Counted from the stretch's first letter, positions 52,706 through 61,311 are shown. The stretch is DNA of 64,000 nucleotides from CAUPWF01 sp964369775 (GCA_964369775.1 CAYJHQ010000002.1:121940-185939); one strand, 5' to 3'. The notes: generated by a model from the letters alone, not told the origin. Program-made: numbers and translations.

Positions 52706-53740
52706 ATACGCACTATCGACCCAGGAAGGGAAATTTGTGTTTTTGGACCACGTTGGAAGCGTGGCTGTGCAATAATCTAGAAGCTTTTTACGGGATGCCG
52801 TCGTCGATAAATCATTAATCAATTCGCTAGGAAGAGAAGTGGAAAAAGGACAAGATGCCAAACAGATTCCACAGTCAGAACCGAAGTGTTGCCACATTGC
52901 GAGACAGACCTCATCATTAAAATCTTTTAGTTTATCTTTAATAGCTTTAGGTGGGCAACGTTTTTGGCAAATTCTACAGAGGTTGCAAAACGCACGGATG
53001 TGAAGCTTTTTTTTCGGTGTCTCTAAAAGTGGAATGTTGGTAGAGACTAAGCCTAATCGAACTCTTGGCCCATGGCGCTTTGTGATTAATAGCCCGTTTA
53101 ATCCAATTTCTCCAACACCAGCATCTTGAAAAAGTTTAGGGAGAGGAAATAAGTAATTACCGTCCATGTTGTTGCGTGCTTCGTAGCCAAGCCCACGGAT
53201 ATAATAAGATAAAACCATTCCGATAATTGCTGCATCTATATATCCTTTGGTTACACCGATAGATTGAGTGACGTTAGGAGCGGTGTCGATGAATTCCTTT
53301 TCCATAGGAACAGTAAATGCAATTCCAAATTCGTAAGCAGGAATAATTTCGTTTCCATATTCATTTGCAGGACGTCCTTTGTGGGAATAATAGTGGTCTT
53401 CTTTTAATTTTACAATTGATACATCGCAAGCACCGTATAACTTTGCTAGACCGATAAGGACTTCACTAAATTGTGATGGGGTTCCATCTACCTTAGTATC
53501 AGAAGGAATTCCTTCTGATAAATGCTTAATAGATCCTAGAAAGTCAAAGCATGAAAAAGGAATGTTTGATAATAAGGGATGATACATTACAGAATGCTCG
53601 TCCCCCATAATGGAACGTTTTCGCATCTTTTCGTCATATTCTAATTTTTCTGGATTTTTGTTGTAATACTCCTCATATTGTTGGCTACCTTTTTGATAAG
53701 TCGCTCGCGCAAATAGAATATCTCGTTCATCTTTTCTCAC
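52688..53740 (-). CDS. reductive-dehalogenase-like / QueG-like double-cluster Fe-S protein
   Basis: Protein of 350 residues. The C-terminal part has two ferredoxin motifs, FCNLCRICQKRCPP and SDCGICLASCPF, in the layout of epoxyqueuosine reductase and reductive dehalogenases. The preceding region (YYIRGLGYEARNNMDGNYLFPLPKLFQDAGVGEIGLNG, read in parts) fits the cobalamin-binding core of those enzymes. There is no Tat signal peptide, so unlike respiratory dehalogenases it is cytoplasmic. The start is GTG 53740, with AGGAGG nine bases upstream; the nearby ATG is in another frame. It lies 13 bases after the DM13 lipoprotein gene in the same direction. The substrate is unknown, and dehalogenation should not be assumed. 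Confidence 0.75.
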   Translation of the reverse strand: MRKDERDILFARATYQKGSQQYEEYYNKNPEKLEYDEKMRKRSIMGDEHSVMYHPLLSNIPFSCFDFLGSIKHLSEGIPSDTKVDGTPSQFSEVLIGLAKLYGACDVSIVKLKEDHYYSHKGRPANEYGNEIIPAYEFGIAFTVPMEKEFIDTAPNVTQSIGVTKGYIDAAIIGMVLSYYIRGLGYEARNNMDGNYLFPLPKLFQDAGVGEIGLNGLLITKRHGPRVRLGLVSTNIPLLETPKKKLHIRAFCNLCRICQKRCPPKAIKDKLKDFNDEVCLAMWQHFGSDCGICLASCPFSTSLPSELINDLSTTASRKKLLDYCTATLPTWSKNTNFPSWVDSAYKKSSD

Positions 53741-53753
53741 GAAACATGTCCTC

Positions 53754-54251
53754 CTAGTTGAATGTTAGTTCAGTAGAACCCATATCTTCAGTAAATTTGT
53801 CACACCAAATAGAAACTACATTGTTGGAATCCAAATCAACATCAGTAGGGATGGTGGTAATAAAAAGTTCGTTTTCGTAAGAGCGGTCTAAAAGATTGCT
53901 TACACGGTGGACAGGAACAAAGTCGTCTCCATCATAATATCCGAGATACACATAAACATCAGGCGCGCCACCATCATAGCTGAAGTTTTCGATGTTTAAA
54001 GTGTTATCACTAAAGATGCTGACTTCACCAGAAACCTCGTGGGAAGTATTTTTTAATGCTTCTTTAGAAGAGATAGCGGATGCTACAAGTATTGGGGCAT
54101 CGTCCATATCAATATCCGATTCCTCTGAATCGGCGATGGCTTCGCTATCTGTATCAGTTTGAACATCAGTAGAATTTTCGTTATTCTTGTTTGAACAAGA
54201 AACCAAGAATAAACCTAGGGTAAGTAAAAGAGCATAAATCAATTTCTTCAT
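53754..54251 (-). CDS. lipoprotein with DM13 domain
   Basis: Exported lipoprotein of 165 residues. The signal peptide ends in the lipobox LVSC with Cys19 as the lipidated residue. An Asp/Glu/Ser-rich linker at about residues 20-50 follows. The remainder matches DM13: LNIENFSYDGGAPDVYVYLG in the middle and VSIWCDKF near the end, with the single conserved Cys. DM13 domains are predicted to take part in extracellular redox reactions. I use ATG 54251, with GGAG seven bases upstream and the Lys-Lys signal start. The Fe-S protein gene follows 13 bases later. The promoter at 54299-54327 is divergent from the PadR locus. Confidence 0.85.
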   Translation of the reverse strand: MKKLIYALLLTLGLFLVSCSNKNNENSTDVQTDTDSEAIADSEESDIDMDDAPILVASAISSKEALKNTSHEVSGEVSIFSDNTLNIENFSYDGGAPDVYVYLGYYDGDDFVPVHRVSNLLDRSYENELFITTIPTDVDLDSNNVVSIWCDKFTEDMGSTELTFN

Positions 54252-54282
54252 AAGAATCTCCAATCCTATAAAAATAATACTT

Positions 54283-54295
54283 GACAGTTTCTGTC
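54283..54295. promoter_or_regulatory. palindrome at the DM13 gene transcription start
   Basis: GACAG-TTT-CTGTC is an exact 5-3-5 palindrome at the expected start point of the divergent minus-strand transcript. The geometry equals that of the two PadR sites nearby but the sequence differs. Confidence 0.4.
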
Positions 54296-54298
54296 TTT

Positions 54299-54327
54299 AT
54301 TATGTACTAGATAGTTTATAAATGCAA
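54299..54327 (-). promoter_or_regulatory. probable promoter for the DM13 lipoprotein gene
   Basis: On the minus strand TTGCAT (54327-54322) and CATAAT (54304-54299) are 17 bases apart. Confidence 0.5.
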
Positions 54328-54340
54328 GAGTCAATTTATG

Positions 54341-54369
54341 TTGCAATTATCGATATTCGATGCTAATAT
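54341..54369 (+). promoter_or_regulatory. promoter of the PadR-ABC exporter operon
   Basis: TTGCAA (54341-54346) and TAATAT (54364-54369) are 17 bases apart. The spacer is almost filled by an exact palindrome (54349-54361). Confidence 0.65.
54349..54361 (+). promoter_or_regulatory. PadR operator candidate 1
   Basis: ATCGA-TAT-TCGAT, an exact palindrome with 5-base arms, lies between the -35 and -10 elements. Its reverse complement recurs at 54382-54394, with centres 33 bases apart (about three helical turns). Confidence 0.6.
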
Positions 54370-54381
54370 AAAACTATAAAT

Positions 54382-54394
54382 ATCGAATATCGAT
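54382..54394 (+). promoter_or_regulatory. PadR operator candidate 2
   Basis: ATCGA-ATA-TCGAT lies just downstream of the expected start site and immediately before the ribosome binding site of the PadR gene. Together with the copy at 54349 it forms an extended 13-base inverted repeat. Confidence 0.6.
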
Positions 54395-54408
54395 AAAAAG
54401 GAGAACAA

Positions 54409-54723
54409 ATGGCGAGAGAAAAATTTACTACACTGACTGAACAGATGTTTTATATTTTGATTTGTTTGCAAAATGAATGTTATGGTGTAGATATTATGGA
54501 GCGTGTAAAAGAGATGACAGAAGGAAGAATTGTGATAGGTCCAGGTACGCTATACAATTTACTAGATCATTTTGTGAAAGGAAACATAATATATCAGACG
54601 AAAGTTGAGGGTCGAAAGCGAAGCTATTTATTGACAGAAAAAGGGAATCAGATGATTCAAGATGAATATGAACGGTTACAGCAGTTGATCGGAGATTATG
54701 AAAAATATAAAGGGGATAAATAA
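54409..54723 (+). CDS. PadR-family transcriptional regulator
   Basis: Small winged-helix repressor of 104 residues. The PadR pattern is clear: LTEQMFYILICLQNECYGVDIMERV, GPGTLYNLLDHFVKGNIIYQT, and the wing with GRKRSYLLTEKG. The recognition helix region GTLYNLL is typical. The start is at 54409 behind AAAGGAG. It precedes a DUF2812 gene and two ABC exporter genes, a common PadR target set in Firmicutes. Two exact ATCGA-N3-TCGAT palindromes bracket its own promoter, which suggests autorepression relieved by a compound the exporter handles. Confidence 0.92.
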   Translation: MAREKFTTLTEQMFYILICLQNECYGVDIMERVKEMTEGRIVIGPGTLYNLLDHFVKGNIIYQTKVEGRKRSYLLTEKGNQMIQDEYERLQQLIGDYEKYKGDK

Positions 54724-54724
54724 G

Positions 54725-55413
54725 ATGAGGCGATTAGAAATGTTTGGGAATCAGGATTATGAAATAATAAAACAACATTTAGAAAAGATGGCATTAAAGG
54801 GTTATAAACTCAAAAAAATTGGTATTTTATTCTGGGAATATGAGAAGATAAATCCTTGTAACCTTTGTTATGATGTTGCGTATTTTCCGGGTAGAGATGA
54901 ACTTGATAATAAAATGACAAAAAAAGATATCGAATTCATAGCTTATTGCGAAGAAAGTGGATGGAAATACCTAACAGGAAGCGGTCAAATGAGAGTTTTC
55001 TTCACAGATAAAATTGACAATATCCCTATAGATACGGATGAAAAAGAGAGGTTTACCTATATAGATAAAATAAGTAGAAAAAATATGTGGATGTCAACAT
55101 TAGTTTTGTTTATTCTATTATTTTCTTGGGTACAAATATACCTATAAGGGAAGACGGTATTGAGAGAATTCCGCAGATGCTATTAAATATAATATATATA
55201 ATAGGCGTAGGAGTATTGCTGCCAGAAATTGCTGGCTATTGGGAGTGGAATTTTAGAGCAAAGAGGAGTATAGAAAACGGATTGCCATTACCTAATAGAA
55301 AAATCTTGCCTATGATACCATTTATGTGGGCTATGGTAATTCTAATGATTACAGTAGGAATCTTATGGTTTGTATCTATTATTTATATTAATTCTTTCTA
55401 TCGTATGGGATAA
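54725..55413 (+). pseudogene. DUF2812 membrane protein, apparently frameshifted
   Basis: The first frame (54725-55147) encodes MRRLEMFGNQDYEIIKQHLEKM and a typical DUF2812 N-terminal domain. It enters a hydrophobic segment (TLVLFILLFSW) and stops at 55145-55147. The continuing hydrophobic sequence is in another frame, ending at 55413: NIPIREDGIERIP, then LLNIIYIIGVGVLLPEIAGY, WEWNFRAKRSIENGLPLP, and a last helix. Joining the two by one -1 shift near 55120-55140, in a T-rich tract, gives a plausible protein of about 228 residues with several membrane helices. DUF2812 genes commonly follow a padR gene. This could be a real mutation, a sequencing error, or two separate overlapping genes. AAAGGGGA supports the start. 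Confidence 0.6.
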
Positions 55414-55446
55414 TAAAATGAAGAATTGGAGGGGAATTGTTAAAAT

Positions 55447-57207
55447 ATGAAATCGAAGAGGTTTATAAATATACAAATGCTAAATAGATACGGGAAAGGT
55501 ATTGAAAAATACATGATTTTTGCAGTGATTTCCTGCGCAGTTGGAAGTGCTCTTAATGCTATTAATCCACAGGTAATCCGCTATACAGTGGATACAGTGA
55601 TTCGAGGTAAGGAGACATCGACAAGAGAGTTGATTTATATTGTGCTTTTTATAATGCTCATAGCAGGGATCTCTGGGATATTTTCTTATTTTACAACAAT
55701 GCTGTCATCGAAGTACGCAGAGAATTACATTAAGAAACTAAAGGATGAGTTATTTACACATGTGCAGAATGTACCTTTAGATTTTCATGTGAAGCATCAG
55801 TCAGGCGACTTGATTCAGCGTTGTACTTCTGACACAGAGGTTATACGTAAGTTTGTGTCTACTCAGATGATACAGATATTTCGTACGGTGTTTATTATTA
55901 TTTTTTCTATTGTAATGATGTGGTCTATGAACATAATACTGTCATTGATTGCAATTGTGTTCATGCCAATTATCCTTTTTTACACAAGGATTTTTTATCA
56001 AAAAATTGCAAAAGAGTTTCACGTAGCGGATGCGGCTGAAGGGGAATTGGCTTCTGTGGTTCAAGAAAATCTTTCGGGAGTAAGGGTGGTTCGAGCTTTT
56101 GCAGCCCAAGAATATGAACTAAAAAAATTTGATGAAAAGAATGAAAAATATGCCAACTCTTGGATGCGATTAGGGAGAGTGACAGGTGCTTATTGGGGTA
56201 TTGGAGATTTTTTAACTGGATTGCAGATAGCATTGATTACGACAATTGGTGTAATTGAGGCGGTAAATGGTCAAATAACAACAGGTGAATTTATCGCTTT
56301 TGTAGCCTATAATCAAAGCTTGATATGGCCGATTCGATCGCTAGGTCGTATCTTGGCAGATACCAGTAAGATGAGTGTTTCCTTTGACCGTATTCGCTAT
56401 ATCTTAGATGTGGAAAAAGAACAGGATAAAGAGGGGGATTACACACCTTCGATGAAAGCCGACATCCAATTTGACCATGTATCATTTGGGTATGAAGGGG
56501 AATCAGTACTGGAAGATATTAGTTTTACAATTAAAGCAGGAGAAGTATTTGCGATACTAGGAGGAACAGGAAGCGGAAAATCTACACTGGTACAACTTTT
56601 AAACAGGCTTTATGAATTGCCAGAAACAGATGGAAGTATTAGGATTGGCGGTGTAGATATCAGAGATATCAAGAGGAAATGGTTACGGGAAAATATAGGG
56701 ATTGTCTTACAAGAGCCATTTTTATTCTCGAGAACAATAGGAGAAAATATAAAGGCTGCAAAACCAGAGATAAGCGATGACAAAGTAAAAGAAGTAGCAA
56801 GAATTGCTTGTATTCATGACTCTATTAACGAGTTTGCCAATGGATATGAGACTATGGTTGGAGAAAAAGGAGTTACATTATCAGGCGGGCAAAAACAGAG
56901 AATAGCCATTGCAAGAATGTTACTGCAAGAAGCACCAATTATGGTATTTGATGACTCTCTAAGTGCAGTGGATGCTCAGACAGATACAGAGATTCGAAAA
57001 GCCCTTAGAGAGAATATGAAAGGAAGCACTGTGATTATTATCGCACATCGAATCACCACTCTAATGAGCGCAGATAAAATTATGGTACTTGAAAAAGGGA
57101 AGATTTCACAACTAGGTAATCATGAGCAGCTAGTGAAAGAAGAAGGAATCTACAAACAGATTTATGAGATACAGATGAAAAAAGAACAACTGGAAGAGGA
57201 GGTATAA
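55447..57207 (+). CDS. ABC exporter subunit (TMD-NBD), first half of heterodimer
   Basis: ATP-binding and permease half-transporter of 586 residues: six membrane helices in about the first 320 residues, then the nucleotide-binding domain. Walker A is GGTGSGKST (about residue 373), the signature LSGGQKQR is canonical (about 477), and Walker B reads IMVFDD, with Asp in place of the catalytic Glu. This pattern marks the half carrying the degenerate ATP site's Walker motifs. The next gene supplies the complementary set. The pair probably exports a drug or other amphiphile under PadR control. The start has TTGGAGGGG upstream. The next gene begins three bases after its stop. Confidence 0.93.
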   Translation: MKSKRFINIQMLNRYGKGIEKYMIFAVISCAVGSALNAINPQVIRYTVDTVIRGKETSTRELIYIVLFIMLIAGISGIFSYFTTMLSSKYAENYIKKLKDELFTHVQNVPLDFHVKHQSGDLIQRCTSDTEVIRKFVSTQMIQIFRTVFIIIFSIVMMWSMNIILSLIAIVFMPIILFYTRIFYQKIAKEFHVADAAEGELASVVQENLSGVRVVRAFAAQEYELKKFDEKNEKYANSWMRLGRVTGAYWGIGDFLTGLQIALITTIGVIEAVNGQITTGEFIAFVAYNQSLIWPIRSLGRILADTSKMSVSFDRIRYILDVEKEQDKEGDYTPSMKADIQFDHVSFGYEGESVLEDISFTIKAGEVFAILGGTGSGKSTLVQLLNRLYELPETDGSIRIGGVDIRDIKRKWLRENIGIVLQEPFLFSRTIGENIKAAKPEISDDKVKEVARIACIHDSINEFANGYETMVGEKGVTLSGGQKQRIAIARMLLQEAPIMVFDDSLSAVDAQTDTEIRKALRENMKGSTVIIIAHRITTLMSADKIMVLEKGKISQLGNHEQLVKEEGIYKQIYEIQMKKEQLEEEV

Positions 57208-57210
57208 AAG

Positions 57211-59043
57211 ATGGCAGGGTTTGATGAAAAAGAATATAATAATCCCTTTAGTTTCACTATATGGAAGAAATTAGTCCCATTTTTAAAGCCTTATTGTGGC
57301 AAGATTCTGTTAGTGGTTATGTTGATGATTTTAGTGGCAAGTATCGATATTGTCCTCCCTTTATTCCAAAGATATGCAATTGATTACTTTATTGAACAAG
57401 GTACATTGGATAATTTGTGGTGGTTTTTCGCTTTGAATTTCCTAGTGATAGGGGTGCAGACTACAGTGGTAGTTATCTTTGTTAAGAATTCTATGGATAT
57501 AGAGATGTGTCTGGGAAAAGATCTGAAGAAGGCACAGTTTTTACACCTTCAATCATTATCCTTTTCATATTACAACACTACGCCTGTAGGATATATATTT
57601 TCAAGGGTTATGAGTGATACGTTAAGAATTGCTTCCCTAGTGGCATGGAGTTTGGTAGATATGTTCTGGGCAGCAGTGTATGTGATTGGAGCCTTTGTTG
57701 CTATGTTTATCTTGAATTATAAGTTGGCGTTAATTGTTGCAGTTATCTTACCAGTTATTTCTTTGACTACTTATTTTTTTCAAAAAGAAATTTTAAAATA
57801 TAATCGTAAAGTGAGAAAGATTAACTCGGAAATCACAAGTGGGTACAATGAAGGAATAATGGGGACGAAGACCTCAAAGACCTTAATTATGGAAGCGACA
57901 AATTATGAGGAATTTCAGCAGACAACAAGCAGGATGTACGATGCGACTATGCGTTCAGTGATGTTAAATGCAATATTTGTTCCACTTGTAGGATTATTTT
58001 CTTCCTTTGCGATTGCCATGGTGTTGTATCAGGGCGGAATTCTTTCTATAAATGGAGTGGTTCACGTAGGAACACTGTCAGCATTCATCGCTTATGGAAC
58101 GGGGATTTTTGAACCAATTCAACAAATTGCTAGATTGATAGCAGAGATCATCTCAGCACAAGCAAATATAGAGCGTGTTATGGGACTGTTAGAGACTACA
58201 TCGGAGATAGAAGAAAGGAAAGAAGTTGTAGAGCGATATGGCGATAATTTTGTTGGGAAAAAGGAAAATTGGGAAGAATTAGAAGGTGAGATCGAATTTG
58301 TAGATGTAAGTTTTCGGTATCCTGATGGTCAAGAGTATGTTCTAGAGAATTTCAACTTAAAGATTCCAAAGGGGACTACAGTTGCTATTGTTGGTGAGAC
58401 TGGCGCTGGAAAGAGTACTTTAGTAAATCTCGCTTGTAGATTTTTTGAGCCGACAAAAGGGAAAATACTAATAGATGGACGTGATTACAAAGAGCGCTCC
58501 CAACTCTGGCTTCAAAGCAATCTGGGATACGTTTTGCAAACCCCTCATCTGTTTTCAGGGACTATAAGTGATAATATACGCTATGGGAGGCTAGAAGCCA
58601 CGCAAGAGGAAGTAGAAGCAGCGGCAAAGAAAGTATGCGCAGATGATGTGGTGGCAAAGATGAAAGCAGGGTATGATAGTGATGTGGGAGAAGGTGGCGA
58701 TATGCTCTCTACTGGAGAAAAACAATTGATTTCGTTTGCTAGAGCCATTATTACGGAGCCTAAAATTTTTGTGCTAGATGAAGCTACCTCATCCATTGAT
58801 ACACATACAGAAAAATTAATCCAAAAAGCTACCGATTATCTTTTGAAAGACCGAACATCTTTTGTCATTGCACATCGCCTGTCTACAATTCAAATGGCAG
58901 ATTTAATTCTTGTTGTTTCAGAGGGTAAAATTGTAGAAAAGGGAAATCATAAAGAACTCCTAAAGAAAAAAGGTGAGTACTTTAACTTGTATATGCATCA
59001 ATTTGAAGAAGAGGCACAAGCGTTACTTTTACACCAGAGTTAA
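57211..59043 (+). CDS. ABC exporter subunit (TMD-NBD), second half of heterodimer
   Basis: Half-transporter of 610 residues with six membrane helices followed by a nucleotide-binding domain. Walker A is GETGAGKST (about residue 395) and Walker B VLDEATSSID has the catalytic Glu. The signature is altered to LSTGEKQL (about residue 499), so it completes the degenerate site of its partner while its own Walker motifs form the active site with the partner's LSGGQ. This matches heterodimeric exporters of the TM287/288 or LmrCD type. A segment at about residues 350-362 (FVGKKENWEELEGE) links the domains. It ends four bases before the converging DUF6512 gene. Confidence 0.93.
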   Translation: MAGFDEKEYNNPFSFTIWKKLVPFLKPYCGKILLVVMLMILVASIDIVLPLFQRYAIDYFIEQGTLDNLWWFFALNFLVIGVQTTVVVIFVKNSMDIEMCLGKDLKKAQFLHLQSLSFSYYNTTPVGYIFSRVMSDTLRIASLVAWSLVDMFWAAVYVIGAFVAMFILNYKLALIVAVILPVISLTTYFFQKEILKYNRKVRKINSEITSGYNEGIMGTKTSKTLIMEATNYEEFQQTTSRMYDATMRSVMLNAIFVPLVGLFSSFAIAMVLYQGGILSINGVVHVGTLSAFIAYGTGIFEPIQQIARLIAEIISAQANIERVMGLLETTSEIEERKEVVERYGDNFVGKKENWEELEGEIEFVDVSFRYPDGQEYVLENFNLKIPKGTTVAIVGETGAGKSTLVNLACRFFEPTKGKILIDGRDYKERSQLWLQSNLGYVLQTPHLFSGTISDNIRYGRLEATQEEVEAAAKKVCADDVVAKMKAGYDSDVGEGGDMLSTGEKQLISFARAIITEPKIFVLDEATSSIDTHTEKLIQKATDYLLKDRTSFVIAHRLSTIQMADLILVVSEGKIVEKGNHKELLKKKGEYFNLYMHQFEEEAQALLLHQS

Positions 59044-59047
59044 ACAA

Positions 59048-59554
59048 TTAAGATAGAGGTGTAAAAACGGGAAGATTAGGAGGAGCAATAGTAAATAAAA
59101 TAAAGGCAATACCGACTATCCCTAGTAAAAGTATACAGAGTTTATTATTTAAGCAAATCACGTGGTGTCTCGAGCAGATAAGATATACGATAACGTGTTC
59201 GACAAGACAGCAAGCGATAAAGAGAAGGATGTCAATCCAAATAGCTTCGATAGCAAATCCGCTTGTATAAGTATAGTATATAGAAATTATAGAATAAAGG
59301 CTGTAGAGTAATCCAAAGAGAAAGCTAGTTAGTAAATTGGGGTAATGATGGCTATAGTTTCGATAGAGAAATATCAGGCTTAAAACAGAAGGAAAGTAGA
59401 GCATTTTTAGATGTTCCCACACAGATTCGTTAATTGGAGAAAATAAGCCGATTAAAAAGTGACTATTAGAGAATGAATAGAGAAAATGAGAGAGAGAACC
59501 TAAGATTGTAGTAAATAAAAATGAATAAAATAAATGTTTTTTAAACGTTGCCAT
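59048..59554 (-). CDS. DUF6512 family membrane protein
   Basis: Small membrane protein of 168 residues with about five hydrophobic segments. The stretch LIGLFSPINESVWEHLKMLYFP, with its invariant-looking NESVWEHLK, is what I associate with DUF6512. There is no catalytic motif I can name. The start at 59554 is preceded by AAAGGAG. It is alone on the minus strand and ends four bases from the ABC gene without a visible hairpin in the gap. The function is unknown. Confidence 0.75.
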   Translation of the reverse strand: MATFKKHLFYSFLFTTILGSLSHFLYSFSNSHFLIGLFSPINESVWEHLKMLYFPSVLSLIFLYRNYSHHYPNLLTSFLFGLLYSLYSIISIYYTYTSGFAIEAIWIDILLFIACCLVEHVIVYLICSRHHVICLNNKLCILLLGIVGIAFILFTIAPPNLPVFTPLS

Positions 59555-59675
59555 AGTATCTCCTTTAAAATGATATTGTAAATAGGATGCACAGAATTAG
59601 TAGATTTATTTGCATGACATAAAAAAAGATGAAACGGAATAACATATACAATAAATGCAATTGTGCAAAAAAAAG

Positions 59676-59705
59676 TTGCAATATATATACGTTATCGTGT
59701 AATAT
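59676..59705 (+). promoter_or_regulatory. possible promoter for the NSS transporter gene
   Basis: TTGCAA (59676-59681) and TAATAT (59700-59705) are 18 bases apart, with the ribosome binding site GGAGG following about 15 bases later. Confidence 0.4.
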
Positions 59706-59729
59706 AGAACAAATGAAGGAGGTATCTAT

Positions 59730-61265
59730 ATGGGTGATAAAGGAAGAGCAGGGTGGTCTTCAAGAAGTGCATTTATCTTAGCAGCAGTAGGTTCAGCAGT
59801 AGGTCTAGGAAATGCATGGAGATTTCCAGGTCTTGTTGCAAAACATGGAGGAGGAACATTTCTGATTGTATATTTAATCGGTATGCTAGTAGTAGGTATT
59901 CCGCTACTAATGATGGAAATCGCAATAGGAAGAAAGACCAGAAGTGGAGCGCCAGATGCAATGCGTGTATTGAATAAAAAGTTTGAACCAATTGGTTGGG
60001 CAGCAACAGCAAATGCATTTGTTATTACGACTTACTATGCAGTAGTATTTGCTTGGGTTCTTGTAATGGCGTTTTTTAGCTTTCGGTTTGCAGGTATGAC
60101 AGGAGATCCAGAAGCTGCTAGTGGACTATTTGCACAGATTACAGAAACTACGTGGACAGTAGAAAATTATGGGATTCCAATACCGATTTTAATTGCACTT
60201 ATTGTTGCATGGGCATTGATATATATATGTATCAAAGATGGTGCTAAAAGTGTGTCAAATGTGGTGAAATACACAGTGTTTTTACCAATTGTTTGCTTGG
60301 TGATTATGGCTGTTAAAGGAATTACAATGCCAGGTGGAGTAGAAGGCGTTTCTAGATTGTTTATTCCTAATTTAGAGGCTTTTTTCAATCCGACACTCTG
60401 GATAGATGCTATAGGGCAGGTGTTTTTTAGTTTATCGATTATGATGGCGATTATGTTTGCATACGGTTCGTTTCTAGACCGGAAATCTAATATAGCAGTA
60501 GATGCTATGATTATTGCTTTTTCGGATATGGCAATTAGTGTTTTGGCAGGGATAGTGATGTTCTCAACAATGGGCGGAACAGGGATGTTGGATAGCATGA
60601 CAGAATCAGGTATAGCAACTGCATTTATTGTATATCCACAAGCGATAGTTAGTCTTACTTCTATCGGATGGTTAAATGCGGTGTTTGGCTTTATATTTTA
60701 TTTATGCCTAGTGACATTAGCAATTGATTCCGCTTTTTCAATTGTAGAGGGTGTATCTACTGCTGTAGCAGATAAATTTAAGATATCTCATCGAAAAGTG
60801 ACCATAGGAGTGTGTGGAATTGCAGGTGTTATCTCGTTAATATTTGCGAGTAGGGCAGGACTTGCGTGGCTTGATATTGTTGATAACTGGACAAATCAAT
60901 ACCATATGATTTTAATAGGAATCGCAGAGTGTATTGCGGTTGGTTGGTTTTTTAAGACTACGAAAGTGTTAGAAGAGATTAATAAGAACACTGTAAGATT
61001 TAAGATGCCGAGCTGGTGGTTTATTACATCTATTCGTTTTATATCTCCAATCTTATTGGTAATATTAATCTCACTGAAGTTTTATAACTTGTTTGTCATT
61101 GATAAAGGTGTGTACGGTGGATATCCAGTATACGCGATGTACATCGGCGGTTGGCTAATCACAGTTCTTTGTATTATTAGCGGATTTGTTGTGAAGTGTA
61201 TAGTGGGAAGGTTGAAGAAAAAAGGGTTTGTAGAAGAAGAACGAAAATGGGATGAGATAGCATAA
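59730..61265 (+). CDS. sodium-dependent transporter (NSS/SLC6 family)
   Basis: Na+-coupled symporter with the LeuT fold, 511 residues and about 12 hydrophobic helices. Helix 1 carries the Na+ and substrate site GSAVGLGNAWRFPGLVA, followed by HGGGTFLIVYLIGMLVVGIP and MEIAIGRKTRSGAP, as in LeuT and TnaT. Bacterial members take up amino acids such as tryptophan, tyrosine or leucine; which one cannot be read here. The start follows GAAGGAGG. The gene is monocistronic and ends at a hairpin shared with the converging telA gene. Confidence 0.93.
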   Translation: MGDKGRAGWSSRSAFILAAVGSAVGLGNAWRFPGLVAKHGGGTFLIVYLIGMLVVGIPLLMMEIAIGRKTRSGAPDAMRVLNKKFEPIGWAATANAFVITTYYAVVFAWVLVMAFFSFRFAGMTGDPEAASGLFAQITETTWTVENYGIPIPILIALIVAWALIYICIKDGAKSVSNVVKYTVFLPIVCLVIMAVKGITMPGGVEGVSRLFIPNLEAFFNPTLWIDAIGQVFFSLSIMMAIMFAYGSFLDRKSNIAVDAMIIAFSDMAISVLAGIVMFSTMGGTGMLDSMTESGIATAFIVYPQAIVSLTSIGWLNAVFGFIFYLCLVTLAIDSAFSIVEGVSTAVADKFKISHRKVTIGVCGIAGVISLIFASRAGLAWLDIVDNWTNQYHMILIGIAECIAVGWFFKTTKVLEEINKNTVRFKMPSWWFITSIRFISPILLVILISLKFYNLFVIDKGVYGGYPVYAMYIGGWLITVLCIISGFVVKCIVGRLKKKGFVEEERKWDEIA

Positions 61266-61270
61266 AAAAG

Positions 61271-61311
61271 GCAGTTAGGAAGTAGGTGTTTTTGACCTAT
61301 CTCCTGACTGC
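61271..61311. terminator. terminator between the NSS transporter gene and telA
   Basis: GCAGTTAGGA (61271-61280) pairs with TCCTGACTGC (61302-61311) with one G-T pair, around an inner AGG/CCT helix. The minus strand has a following run of six T, so it serves telA best. Confidence 0.7.

Noticed and set aside
52688..53740. Naming the Fe-S protein a reductive dehalogenase.
   Set aside because: There is no Tat signal or membrane anchor gene (rdhB), and QueG-like relatives share the same cluster motifs, so only family resemblance is claimed.
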